Positions 47,332 to 58,568 of a DNA stretch of 64,000 nt are shown piece after piece (the first letter of the stretch is position 1; each line of letters starts with the position of its first letter). The notes beneath the pieces are model-generated. The model searched no databases, was not told where the DNA came from, and saw nothing but the letters and a program-made list of their open reading frames with translations. The position numbers and the translations under genes are program-made. Source of the stretch: Caenorhabditis elegans (Eukaryota; Nematoda; Chromadorea; Rhabditida; Rhabditidae); NCBI RefSeq assembly GCF_000002985.6, contig NC_003280.10:4460501-4524500 (forward strand). Reading direction: 5' to 3'.

Positions 47332-48542
47332 AAACCGAAACCAATGTGTATGTGTGTGGAGACGAAGAGAAATCTACGAAACACCCCACAATCGGAATGT
47401 GTACTGTTTTCTGGTGTTCAGTGGAGCGAGGTTTCTTCTTGTTTTATCAGATTGAGTATAATAATATGATACTAAAAAATAAATAAAGGATTTGAACTAG
47501 GAAAAATTGCAATAATTTATGTATTTCGAGGGCGGCCAAAGATAACAATTTGGTAAAATTCCAAAAATTTTCAGATAGAGTTCAATCCAGAAACTAATGA
47601 ATTTACATACAAAATGTTGGCCATAATCGTGTATACAACTCTCCAACTTTATTCTTGGCGCACAATTTTAACAGCTTTACTCTGGGAAAAGTTGAAGCGG
47701 CTGACATACTAGGGGTCATTTTACTAACTACGGCCTTGAAATGTATAATCTCTGGAAAGTGCAATTTCAGATCTCTCGAAGACCAAAACTAAAAAAGTTA
47801 TGAAGATATTATATTCAAAGTTGGAGAAAAAACTACAGTCAAAAAAGTGTCTTCTGAAAAAGCACAAAACACACCAAACGCAGTAGAAAAACCAAAAAAA
47901 AATATAGAAAAAAGGAGACGTTTGTCTTTTTTCTCGTCCTCCGCCTGACAGAACCTTAAAAGCGGCATCGGCGGGGAGTATAGAAAGAGGGAAAGAGTCG
48001 TGGGGCGTTCCGTCAAAAACATACATGAATATATATTTTTTTGCAGAGTTTTTGTCTCTATATTTTTCCCGTTTTTGCCAGCGCCCGACAGCTGAAAAAC
48101 GAATACTGTTTTTGTTTTCCGTGGAAATGTTTTCATTTTGAGGATCATATTATAAAGCACGAGATAGGAGATTACTGTAACTTTTAGATTTATGGGGGAG
48201 AATATTTAGATTGGAAGATTGAACACAAATAAATCCACCTGGACTTGGCAATTTATTTTTCACCAATCCAAACAGTCCATTCTCTCTATTCTTCTTTGAC
48301 AACATTTATTTTTCAGTTGGATAAAAGCAAAAAACTATATAAGCAAATTGCTTAATGAAAAAGATTGAGAGAGAAAGAATCTCGTGAAGAGAAGAGATTG
48401 GTTCCGCTGCTTGAACATTTCCCGCTCACGTGGTGCTGAAATAAAATAGAGAGAATGCAGATTTTTATGATAATGTAATAATAAAAAGTAATATGAGGGA
48501 TTTCTATTATTTCCCTCATTCCCCCTTCCACTGGCTTCTGTC
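47332..48542. other. Intergenic region upstream of camt-1
   Basis: It includes the likely camt-1 first exon just above 47331. I see no further gene. Two overlapping minus-strand open frames near 47724-48160 lack splice partners. Confidence 0.35.
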
Positions 48543-48735
48543 TCAACAGACATGTAATCCTATGACAAACAGATGAAAATGAATTTGAATAATTTTCGAT
48601 GTGTAACTGATCTGTTCCAGATGAGAGAAATAAATTAAAGTGGAGGGGAAGATTTGGTTATGCACGAATTGGTTTTTGCTAATTTTATGCAGAAAACTTG
48701 AGAACAGGTAGAACGCAATTAACAAATGAAGGTCC
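48543..48735 (+). pseudogene. Direct repeat A with decayed exon-like segment
   Basis: This aligns along its length with 49683-49870. Inside, an acceptor CTGTTCCAG is followed by an ATG (48621) and a frame with GEDLVMHEL and FANFMQK. The frame has two in-frame stops (after MREIN and after FMQKT), so this copy is dead. Confidence 0.55.
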
Positions 48736-49040
48736 GTATTTTTTTATATATTGATTTTTTTTCCAAAAAAACTTGTAGTATCGTATGTGGCATTTCAGCC
48801 TGAAATGACCAGAATTTGTCAAAAAACATTATATTGTCTAAAGTTTCAATATTATTTTTCCAGTTTTCCAAAAATATAAAATCGCTAAATTATATTTGAG
48901 CTCCCCATATATTTGCTTTTCTTCATTTTTATTTGATTTGAAACATAGTTCGTGAATTTTTCAGACATTTTTCTGAAAGTCCATAATTTGTAGTCTAGGT
49001 ATAATAGTTATAAAGTTACTGTAGATTATGCCCGTACAAT

Positions 49041-49471
49041 ATGGAAAGAGTCACCGCAAAGCTAATCCGATTGACTGAACACAATCAGCAGAGAAATGGA
49101 AGTGTTACATTCAAGATGTACTATCACTATCAACATGAGCAAGGAGAAACACTAACCCTAACCTAACCAAACCTCCTAACCAAATTCCAGACATTTTTAA
49201 TTCAAGAGCACGTCTGGTAGGTAAACAACCTGATGATTGTTGGTACCTCGATGATATTCTTCGTATCCCACGCGAAACTATCAAAGATAAATTTGGAAAT
49301 GCAACTGTTTGGCATGGAAAAAGGTTTCGATTGATAAATCCAACTGGAAATCGACGAATTAATTTTAATATATTCTATACCAAGAGCTACCTGAAGAAGT
49401 TTTTCAGTGAGAGAGATTGTACACTGATGAAAGCTGGATTTTTATTGCACTTCAAAGATTTAATTAACTGA
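49041..49471 (+). CDS. Orphan short gene, about 113 aa, two exons
   Basis: The second exon (49191-49471) is a clear open frame after an AATTCCAG acceptor. It codes for a basic, aromatic-rich sequence (CWYLDDILRIPRETI, KRFRLINPTGNRRI, YTKSYLKKFFSERD). The first exon (49041-49101, starting MERVTAKLIRLTEHN) is joined by the only in-phase GT before the stop. That donor (A|GTGTTA) is weak, so the N-terminus is uncertain. The intron carries a CTAACCCTAACCTAACC telomere-like segment. No family is recognised. The gene sits between two direct repeats of about 190 bases. Confidence 0.5.
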
Positions 49472-49682
49472 TTTCAAGCTTATCATTGGATAATGTTTTT
49501 TGTATCATGTCCTTGTTACTTTTCCCATTTTTTTTGTCGAATTCCATATTGTTAAATTTCTCCAAACAATAAATAAATAATGCACGCGATCAAACTTATC
49601 GAGGAAACAATACATTCCAGCATACAAATGGTGACAGCTAGACGAAAATATTTCTTTTATTTTCTCATATTTTCCTCTGGCA

Positions 49683-49870
49683 CGTAATCCGACGACCAGC
49701 AGATGATGGGAATGAATTTTAATAACTTTTGATGTATAACTGATCTGTTACAGATGAAAGAGGACGAAAGAAAAGCAAGCGGGGAGGATTTGGTTATGCA
49801 CGAGTTGGCATTTGCTAATTTTATGCAGAAAAGTTTAGAACAGGTACATAGATCGCAATGAAATTTTTTT
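49683..49870 (+). repeat. Direct repeat B with open exon-like segment
   Basis: This is the second copy of the repeat at 48543. Its internal segment 49754-49843 is open for exactly 30 codons between a CTGTTACAG acceptor and an AG|GTACAT donor (MKEDERKASGEDLVMHELAF, then ANFMQKSLEQ). I found no convincing partner exon. It may be an exon of an unplaced gene or a fragment copied from elsewhere. Confidence 0.5.
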
Positions 49871-49969
49871 TTTAATTTTAAGGTTTTTTGCCTCCAATAG
49901 AATTTCACAGGCTCAATTAATTACGCCAATGAACCACACTGTGTAAACCGCCGCAACTCGCAAATAGTC

Positions 49970-50070
49970 GCCATTGCGAATTGTTTTCGGCAATTTGCCA
50001 GTTTGCCGATTTGCCGGAAGTTTTCAATTAGGCGGTTTGCCGGAAAATAATGTTTGCCGCCCACCCCTGC
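49970..50070. repeat. TTTGCCGGCAATTTGCC-type dispersed repeat
   Basis: Interleaved CGGCAATTTGCC, GTTTGCCGATTTGCCGG and GCGGTTTGCCGG words, a repeat style common in Caenorhabditis genomes. Confidence 0.65.
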
Positions 50071-51719
50071 TCGGAATGTCGGAAGCTTATTTCTTCTTGT
50101 TCTCCAAATCTTGCAGCGATGCATCTTTGTGTATCCTTGTAGCATTCTAGAAACAAAAGGGGTTTCACAGTTCCCATAATCAATTATCCTCTCTTGAATT
50201 AAATCTCGATCTATGTACCTCCTTCATGTATTCTCGCGAGACCGTGACCCTTTCGAACTTTTTGTCACTCTCTCTCTCTCTCCCTACCTCTCTCTTTCCT
50301 TTCAATTCTTCCATTTTCTTTTCGTTCCACATTTTGGCTTATCTTGGTGTCCGTCATCCCTCACTTTCTTCACTGCGTCTCAATGTATATTCTACTATTA
50401 AAAGCACTATTCAACCGTACCTCACTCGATGACACAATTCTCTTCCCTCCTCCCACTTTCCATCTCGAAGAGATATTGGGGATGCTTGTCGCGCCGATAA
50501 CCGATCGTACACCATTGGCGTGGCTTCTGAACCTTTATTTTCGCACATTTTGATTGTTAAAGATTTTGTTTTTTGTTTCGTAGGATCTGCCAACTTTTGA
50601 ATGAAATTTCTTTTAAAATTCTAAAATCTTCAAAAATTTATGATTTTCGTTGTTAACTCGCCTTCAGAATTAATTTCAAGTTTCAAAGATACACTTTAAT
50701 ATTCTAGAAAACTACTTTTTAGAGATATTTTCAATTTGAAAACTATGGAACTTTTTCTTTTGAAAAATGTGTCCAAGACTCCCAAAATGTTTGTGTAAAA
50801 CTCCCAAAAAATTTTTTAGACAATATTTTTAGGCTTCCAACTCAACGAACAAAAATGCACTGAAATAGTTTCAAATATCTATTTTATGGTTTCATAATAA
50901 AAATTTAAGAAAATTAAAAAAAAACGTTCTCTGTAATTCTGGAATTTTTACAATTTCTACAAACCCTAGCTCATTCAAAAGTTAGACAATTTAGAGAAAG
51001 CATAGGATTTTTTTGAATTTTTAAATTTTGAAAATTTCAGTTTTTAATACACATCTAGGCCTTACTTTAAAAAATTACAGACAGGCGTCAAGCCTTCCAG
51101 ATAGTTCAGAAAATTTTTAAATTTTAGAAATTCTCAAAAAATTTGAGTAAAAATTTTTTAAAAAGTTATTTTTTGGAATACTTATATAAGTATTCTAAAA
51201 CTTACTTCAAAAAAAATTCTTACTTCAAAAAAAAATTGAAAAATATTCCAATTATTTGAGAAATAATGAAATTACAGCATGTCTTCAAGTTTTTTAGAAA
51301 CCCCAAAATATTCGAATTTTAGAAAATTTCCCAAATTTTTTCCAAAAACTTTGCCAGAAAATTTGATTTTTTTTTCAACACTCAACATTTGAAAACAATA
51401 TACTATTTGATTTAGTGAATAGGAAAACCCGAAATTTTTGGAAATTATTTTTTTTAATCTGTTTCTTCCTTTTTCCTGGTCACATGCCAATCCAAAAAGC
51501 TCTTCTCGAACCTCCCTCCTCTTCTTTATAAATTAGCCAAACGTATCAATTTGTTCCATGTTTTCTGTATCCCAACCGGATCGTACTTTTACTTATTGAT
51601 CCTTCTCGTAACTTGCTACATCTGCCTTCCACTTTTCCTTCATCCAATTCCTTCAAAATGTGTTTTTCTTTCTTCTTCATTTTTCAATAAGCCCGTACTT
51701 ATTTTTGTAGGTGTTGTTT
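50071..51719. other. Upstream region of cyp-23A1
   Basis: It holds a CTCTCTCTCTCTC tract (about 50269-50282) and then AT-rich sequence. The final TTTTTGTAG acceptor (ending 51710) precedes the cyp-23A1 ATG by nine bases. No other gene is supported. Confidence 0.4.
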
Positions 51720-54700
51720 ATGAAGATGCCGTCGTTAAGAAATGCAATTCTCCTCACCATTGCCACCACTTTTCTTTATTTTCGGATTATGAGAACACTC
51801 AACTTCGATAATTATATGGTGTGTTTTAGTGTTGGGGGATTTATTCAAATTAATTTATTTAAAAAAAAATAAAAAGTTAAAACAAATTGAAAATTGTTTT
51901 GACTTTGTCTTTTGTGGTATTTCGGAATTTTAGACTATTTTGAGTTTTTGAAAGATTTCATTTTAGCATCTGTGCTTTTAAAATTCAAATAGTATATGGG
52001 CATGTCTACATGCCTATCGCCTATTTCCTGCCTAGTCAGGTAAACTCCGGTGTTTGCTGCCTCATATGTAGGCATTGGTATCTTATAGGCCGGCAAGTAT
52101 ATTTGTGTCTATAATTTTTTTCCCCCATATCATAATTATGACAGCTTTTTGCAGGCAACGTACATCTATTTCCTCACTTGCATAACCCTGTATGCAATTT
52201 ATGAGCTGAATTACAAGAGGAGAAGACTTCCAAATGGACCAGTACCATGGCTCGTGGCTGGAAATATGCCAAGTTTTATAAATGGTAATTTTTAAATAAT
52301 TTTAAATTTCTAAAAAAATTTTGGCCACACATTGGTTCTCCAAGAATTCCCTTACTGCTCTAGAAATCCCAAATTTTGACTAAAAAATGTTTAAACTTAA
52401 ATATAATTTTTGTTTCCAGTAAACAATGTGGACGTCCTATTCCAATCGTGGAAACAGCAATACGGAGGGATATTCACTGTTTGGATAGGCCCGATTCCAT
52501 TGGTTATGGTGAGTCATTTCGAGAGATTTAAAAATCAGATAGTGAGAGATACAAGTGAAATTTTAAATAGAAAATTTAAATTTTCATGGAAAACTTAATT
52601 TTTTGTAAGAACAGAAAAATCCAGAGAGTTCGGAAAATTGAGGACATTTCTAATTTGCAGATATATTTTCCAGGTATCCGACTTACCAACAATCAAGAAA
52701 TACTTCATCCAACACGCCGATTCATTTTCCAATCGTTGGCGTAACTTCGTCACTGATTCAATTATGGGTATGTTCCTTTAAAGCGATTAGTTTAATGACC
52801 ACAAGAGGAAAAAATCCTAGAAAGGCGCGAAAAGTGTTATAATTGAGTGCAAGTTCCGCTTTTTGGAGACACTATTCATGTTATAACGCTTGACTGACTG
52901 GATGCTTTTCACCTTTTCTTCTCTTTTCAGAAGGCTCCAATGGAATTGTTCAAATCGATGGGAACAAATGGAGGGAGCAGAGAAGATTTGCATTACATAC
53001 GTTGAGGGATTTTGGAGTTGGAAAACCTTTGATGGAGCAAATGATTACTCTTGAGGTATTTTTGGAGTTTCCGGAAATCGACAACAATTTTTTTGAAAAA
53101 GAAAATTAACAAAAAATATATTTAAAAAATTGGCATTAAATTTAAATTTTATTTTTTCGAAGCTTCCAATTTTCTAAAAAATTTGAATTGATTTCGTTTC
53201 TGAAAATTTGAAGCGAGGGCAATACTCAACATGCTGCCATAAATCCAAACGTTATCTTACAGTTTGCTGCCATTCCCAAAATGTTACTATTTTTCTAAAA
53301 ATCTTGCATCTTTTTTTAAAACTTCGTCAGCTTATTTCTAGGTTTTCTTTACTAGTTCATTTTGTTTAAAAATTAGGAAAATATTTTTTTTTTTTTTTTA
53401 AATCTGTTTTTTGATAATTTTGTACTTTACTAGATATTTTCAAAGAATAGGATAATGAGCTATCAAAATAATTAAATTTTACCCCAAATTTTCCAGGTGA
53501 CATCTCTCATGAACCATATGGAAAAATCATGCGGACTCGATGGCAAAGAGCTTCATCTCTGCCCCTCTATTGCCGTTTGCGTTGGAAATATCATAAATAA
53601 CATGCTTTTCGGTCTCCGTTTCAACCAAGACAACTCCTACATGCACCGTCTCCACCAGCTCCTCGATGATCAATCACATACAGTTATGCAGCCTATAATG
53701 GGAGCATACATTGCATTTCCAGTCACTTCAAAAATTCCAATTATAAATGGAGAATGGAATCGATTGATGGGGATTAAGAATGAGTTGTTGGAATTTTTAG
53801 AAACACAAATTGAGGGGCATCGAATGAATTGGAAAGATGAAATGATTGAGCAAGAGCCAGAAGATTTGACATATGCATATATGATTGAAGTGGAGAAAAG
53901 GAAGAGAAATGGAGAAGATGTCGGATTTTTTGAGTGAGTTTTCAGGCATGCCTGCCTACCGCCTATTTGTATGCATACCTTAAAATTTTGACCTCTTGTC
54001 TTATTTTTTTAAATTAACAAAATACTATTTTCTGAAAAGGACGCAAATTTTGTTACTATTAGTAAATTTTCGGAAAAAAAAACATTTTCCTGATTTTTGT
54101 GACTATGGAAAATTGATATTTTCTGTTATTTTATTTTCTCCAAAAGAAAATAGAAATTTCGCCATAATTGCGAAAAAATGATTTTCCGGCACAATTGTTT
54201 GATTTTTTTAAATTTTCACTTAATATTTAAAAAAATTATCTGAAAAATCCAGAAAAACTCTTTTTGAAGAAAAAATTTCGAATTTCCCATTATTCTGCAA
54301 AAATTAAATTATAATCATTAACAATTTTCAAACTTTTAAATTTTATTTTCAGCCCAAATTTTTTGGAAAATTAATTTGAATTTCCCGCCAAATTTTTATT
54401 TTTGAAAATATTTGTTAGAGCTCTAAAGGGCAATCTTTGAAGGCCCACACAATACTTTAAATTCAAAATTTTCAGTGACCAACAACTAAAAATGCTGCTA
54501 CTCGACCTATTCTTCGCTGGAATGGAAACTACCGTAACCACCCTGAAATGGGCTTTCCTTCTAATGGCTAAAAATCAAAAAGTACAGAAAAATGTTCAAG
54601 CTGAACTAGACAGTATTGGTCAGCCAATGATTGAAATTCAACATCGAACAAGGCTTCCGTATGTTCAAGCAACAATCAATGAAATTCAACGAATTGCAAA

Positions 54701-55534
54701 TATTCTTCCAATAAATTTATTGAGAACTGTAGCAGAGGATATTGAAATCGATGGATATAATTTCAAAAAAGGAGATCTTATAATTCCTCAAATTTCAATT
54801 TTGATGAATGATCCTGAAATATTCGAAAATCCAGAAGAATTCAATCCATCGCGGTTTTTGGATGAAGATAATAATGTGAAAAAGATTGACGAATTTCTAC
54901 CATTTTCAATTGGAAGGAGGCAATGTTTAGGAGAATCATTGGCTCGGGCAGAGTTGTACCTGGTTTTTGCAAATTTAATACAAAATTTCAATTTTGAAGT
55001 GGCGGATGATGTGACGACTGAGGTTTGTTTGAAACTTGGAAATCCAAATTTTTCAACTAGAATTTTCAAGTTTAAAATTTTTTATAGTTTTACACGACTA
55101 GGTACATTCAAAAAAATGTATTTCCTGGGGTACTGTAGAAGAACTGTAGGAGTACTCTAGGGTTACTGCATAGGAACGGTAAGGATACTGTAAGGGTACT
55201 CTAGGAGTTCTGAAGGAGTACGTCATTTATAGTGTTGGGTTAATGTAGGTGCTGGAAGGGTACTGTAGGGGTACGGAAGGGTACTGTAGGGGTACGGAAG
55301 GGTACTGTAGGGGTACGGAAGGGTACTGTAGGGGTAAATAATCTTAGGTGTTTTTCTATTGTTTAAAAATTAAGTGTTTGTTCCATTTAGTTTCTAAACT
55401 ATTTTGCCAAAAAATATTCTCCTTTTCCAAATAAATTTTTTCAGCGAGTTCTCGGTCTAACAGTGTCTCCCGTTGAATATTCTTGTAAAATCACACGACG
55501 AGGTTTGGATCACAATCAGAATTCTGTGAAATAA
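51720..55534 (+). CDS. cyp-23A1: Cytochrome P450 (CYP23A family)
   Basis: Eight exons in phase: 51720-51818, 52155-52284, 52420-52508, 52674-52767, 52931-53055, 53497-53933, 54476-55022 and 55445-55534 (536 aa, normal P450 length). The first 50 residues give two hydrophobic segments for ER membrane anchoring, then the proline-rich hinge LPNGPVPW. The C-helix motif is WREQRRF. The I-helix oxygen-binding motif is AGMETT (339-344), the K-helix ExxR is EIQR (394-397), and the heme loop is FSIGRRQCLG with Cys475 as the thiolate ligand. All catalytic signatures are present, so this should be an active haem monooxygenase. The substrate cannot be read from sequence. I assign the CYP23A1 name from memory of C. 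elegans genes near hlh-1. Intron 7 carries a minisatellite. Confidence 0.9.
55258..55336 (+). repeat. 21-bp minisatellite in cyp-23A1 intron 7
   Basis: Three perfect copies of GGGTACTGTAGGGGTACGGAA and a partial fourth. Degenerate related words (TACTGTAAGGG, GAGTACTCTAGGG) extend back to about 55129. Confidence 0.9.
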
Positions 55535-57532
55535 GCGTTTTTTGGGATTCTGAATGATTTTTTTCTGTATATATTTTCATTTTCGATTAGTTAGTGTGTA
55601 ATATGTGTTCTTCAATGAAGATTTTAATGCTTTAATTTTGTTTTGTAAACTTCGAATTTCCAAAATTTGAAATTCACAGTTTGGCAGTGGACTGGCGTAG
55701 ATTTATATTTTTCTAGGCCATATAATATAGGTCGTGGTGAGACCCAACATTAGATTTTTTGCAATCAAAGTCCTGAAACTTTTCTTTATCTCTTTTCTGT
55801 TTAATTTCATTTTATCACCCAATTTTACGTGCTCCTCCGGAGACCGCCAAATTTATTGGAAAAGATACATGTTCTGGTGTCTCGGTCTTCTGCTGGTTTA
55901 CAACGTGAATGTGCTCCTCCCGAAGAGTCTGCAAAATACCTGAACTCAAGTCTCCTCACATGATTTACGATACCTCCCGCATTCGGAGAGCCTATAGGGG
56001 GTGTCTGGCGAATGGGTGAGAAATGAGGGTGAAAAGGGGGTGTAAACTTGGAAAAGGAAAGAAGAAGACATATTTATGACAGTCCATGACTTTTTGACGG
56101 TCCGATGGTTTATGGCTATGGGGATGACAATGCGAACAACTGACGACAAAAATAAGGTGAGAAGAGATTTTTGAGAGATTTTTGGATGGGTGAGAAATCT
56201 GAGAAGACTTTATTCGAATTGTTCATATTTTTTAGAATTTTGTAAAAAATACTTCTGCTGTTAAAAATGGAAAACCTCTAGAGCTCTGTGGAAGCACAAA
56301 AATCAAGAAATCTCGCGTGAAAATAGTGAAAAATTTACTAACGTTGTGAACATATTCACACTTTGAAGATTTTCAGTGAATTGGCTTTAAAGGTTAGCTT
56401 TTATAACTTCAAAATGACTAAATATAAAAATACATCACTCCAAAAAATGTTAATTAAAAGATGTTTTAAACGTCTAACTTTAAATTATTTGTTTAATCAG
56501 AATTTGCAAAAAAATTAAATTTAGTATTTATTTAAATGTTTCTAAACACAACTGTTCATTTTCACGCTCTTATTTCAGGAAAATTTTTTCAAAACTGTAA
56601 AACAAAAACCATTTTTCACAGAATCTAAGGGTATCTGAAAGCTTAAAATAACTTCAGAAAGATATCAATTCCAGCTGTTTAGTACCTGAACTGTCTGTAA
56701 ACGTTTCTTCTCGAATTATAGAAAATTTTCCACTTTTTCAAGTTCAGGTTTTCAAGAAACCCCACGATTTCCACTCATCGTTTCCAATGTCCAATTTCCC
56801 ATCCAATTTGCCGCACTCTGACCCAATGACTTGTTCCTTTGCCAATCAATGCTACCTAATAAATTTAAAAGTTTAACACGCATCCAATTGACACACAGGT
56901 AACCGCCCTTTCTTCTTTTACATAATTCGGAAACTTCAAAGAGCCGAAGGTGTCGGTTGTAGCAGCAGCGGAGGAACGGATGCCAATTGCGCAACTCTCG
57001 GCTCAACTCTTTTAGTGCTCCGAGAGCAGGAAGAAGAATACTGTTGGGTTGTAATAAAGACGGATGTTTTTGTTCAGAGTAGATTAGCTCGTGTTTGATT
57101 GGATTTGACCGGATCAAGAGGGGAATGTCCTGGTGGAATTAAATTTTATTAGAATAAATTGTATTTGGTGTTTAAATTCGAATCAATAATATTTATGAGC
57201 TTTAATGAATAAGTGTTAGATTATATAATTCTATAATTTTTGAACAAGCAATTCAAAAAGAAAACAAATTTTAGTAACCTCCGAAATCAAGCTGGGTGGC
57301 CTCTAGAAGTTTTGAAAAAACTTTTTTTATATTCTGTTGGAGTTTTTTTAAGTTTTATAATTATAGGTTAATCTTTCTAATTTGTAAGCTTTTTCTTAAC
57401 CAATTTTTTTTGTTAACATTTTTTTGGAATTATGCTATATGACCTATACCTAAAACAGTTTAAAAGTTTAAAAAAATTTTCTATATTTTTCACTTCGTAT
57501 TGAACCTCCTGGGTACATATATTGACAGCACA

Positions 57533-57664
57533 TATCTTGTTTGTCTCAGATTTTATCAAATAAGTTTAACAAGTAAACCATGCACCAAATATTTTTCTAG
57601 GTCTCTGTAGTTAGGAAATATTTAATAAAAATAAAAATAACCGAGATATGAGCCATCAAAGTAG
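57533..57664. repeat. Dispersed hairpin repeat, GAGATATGAGC family, copy 4
   Basis: The ends GACAGCACATATCTTG and CGAGATATGAGCCATCAAAG are inverted around CACCAAATATTTTTCTAGG. Confidence 0.6.
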
Positions 57665-58288
57665 ATCAATTAAGGCACAGGAAAAAAGATCTGAATAAAA
57701 TCGAAGTTCTTAAAAATATAAATCAAACAAAATTTTTTCCAGAATTTCAGCCGAGAATTTCCAGCCGATTTGTTTATATTTTCCACATCACTCCCCACAC
57801 TTCTCTCACACAAACACGATAAAATCTTGAGAAGCAATTAGCGCCAATCAACTCAACACAAAAACGAAAAGCCAACGAAAAGCTAAAGCTATCATCGTTG
57901 TCGCGTCTATGAGCAACTCAATCGTTCATCATCCTCATCTTCAGAGTGCTCAAACCTACCGTAACCCGAATTGGGCGGAGCCAAAGGGTCCGAAACAGTG
58001 CACCAGGGCGGGGAGGGACCCTGAGAAACGAGAGGGAAGTGAGCAATTGTTGAAGTGTCAGTTGTGCTCATCGAGGTCCGATGAAGAGACGCGCCTGCTC
58101 ACCTACACAACTGACTTCCCCCATATACCTTTTTCTAGAATTTCCTTTTTTAGATTTATACGGTCAGGTAAAAAGGTAGAGTTTTACAGTGTAGAAATTA
58201 GGAAATTGCTCAAAAAGCCGAGCAGAATGCATATAAGAAGTACCATAGCCCCAAAGATTCGATTTTCCAGGGTTCAATCAATTTTTGT

Positions 58289-58435
58289 ACTTTGACAGCG
58301 TATATCTCAGTTTTCTTTGATTTTATCAAAAACTAGTCAACTGACAAAATACTTGAAAAGTATTCCTTTATATTTTGGTAGCTGACCATTGTTTGTTAAA
58401 ATATAAGGGAATCGAAATGTCGGTTATCAAAGTAG
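58289..58435. repeat. Dispersed hairpin repeat, GAGATATGAGC family, copy 5
   Basis: It starts TTTGACAGCGTATATCTCAG followed by TTTGATTTTATCAAAAACTA, and ends with a mutated ATCGAAATGTCGGTTATCAA. It lies 134 bases before the hlh-1 start codon. Confidence 0.55.
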
Positions 58436-58568
58436 AACCTAACCTAAATCGCTATATATGCTATTTTTCAAAAAAAAAAACACGTTTTACTTTGTCTCAA
58501 CTTATTAATATTCTTTAATATTTTTTCTATTTCTACCATTTTCCAAATTTTCCAATAATTTTCCAGAA

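Larger units (their letters stand above)
55535..58568. other. hlh-1 upstream region
   Basis: About 3 kb without a supported gene. By published work on this gene, regulatory elements for embryonic muscle expression lie upstream of hlh-1, but I cannot place them by reading alone. Visible content is two hairpin repeats (57533-57664 and 58289-58435) and AT-rich sequence. Confidence 0.45.

Noticed and set aside
47724..48160. Two overlapping minus-strand open frames upstream of camt-1
   Set aside because: No splice partners, no recognisable motif and low-complexity Phe-rich content.
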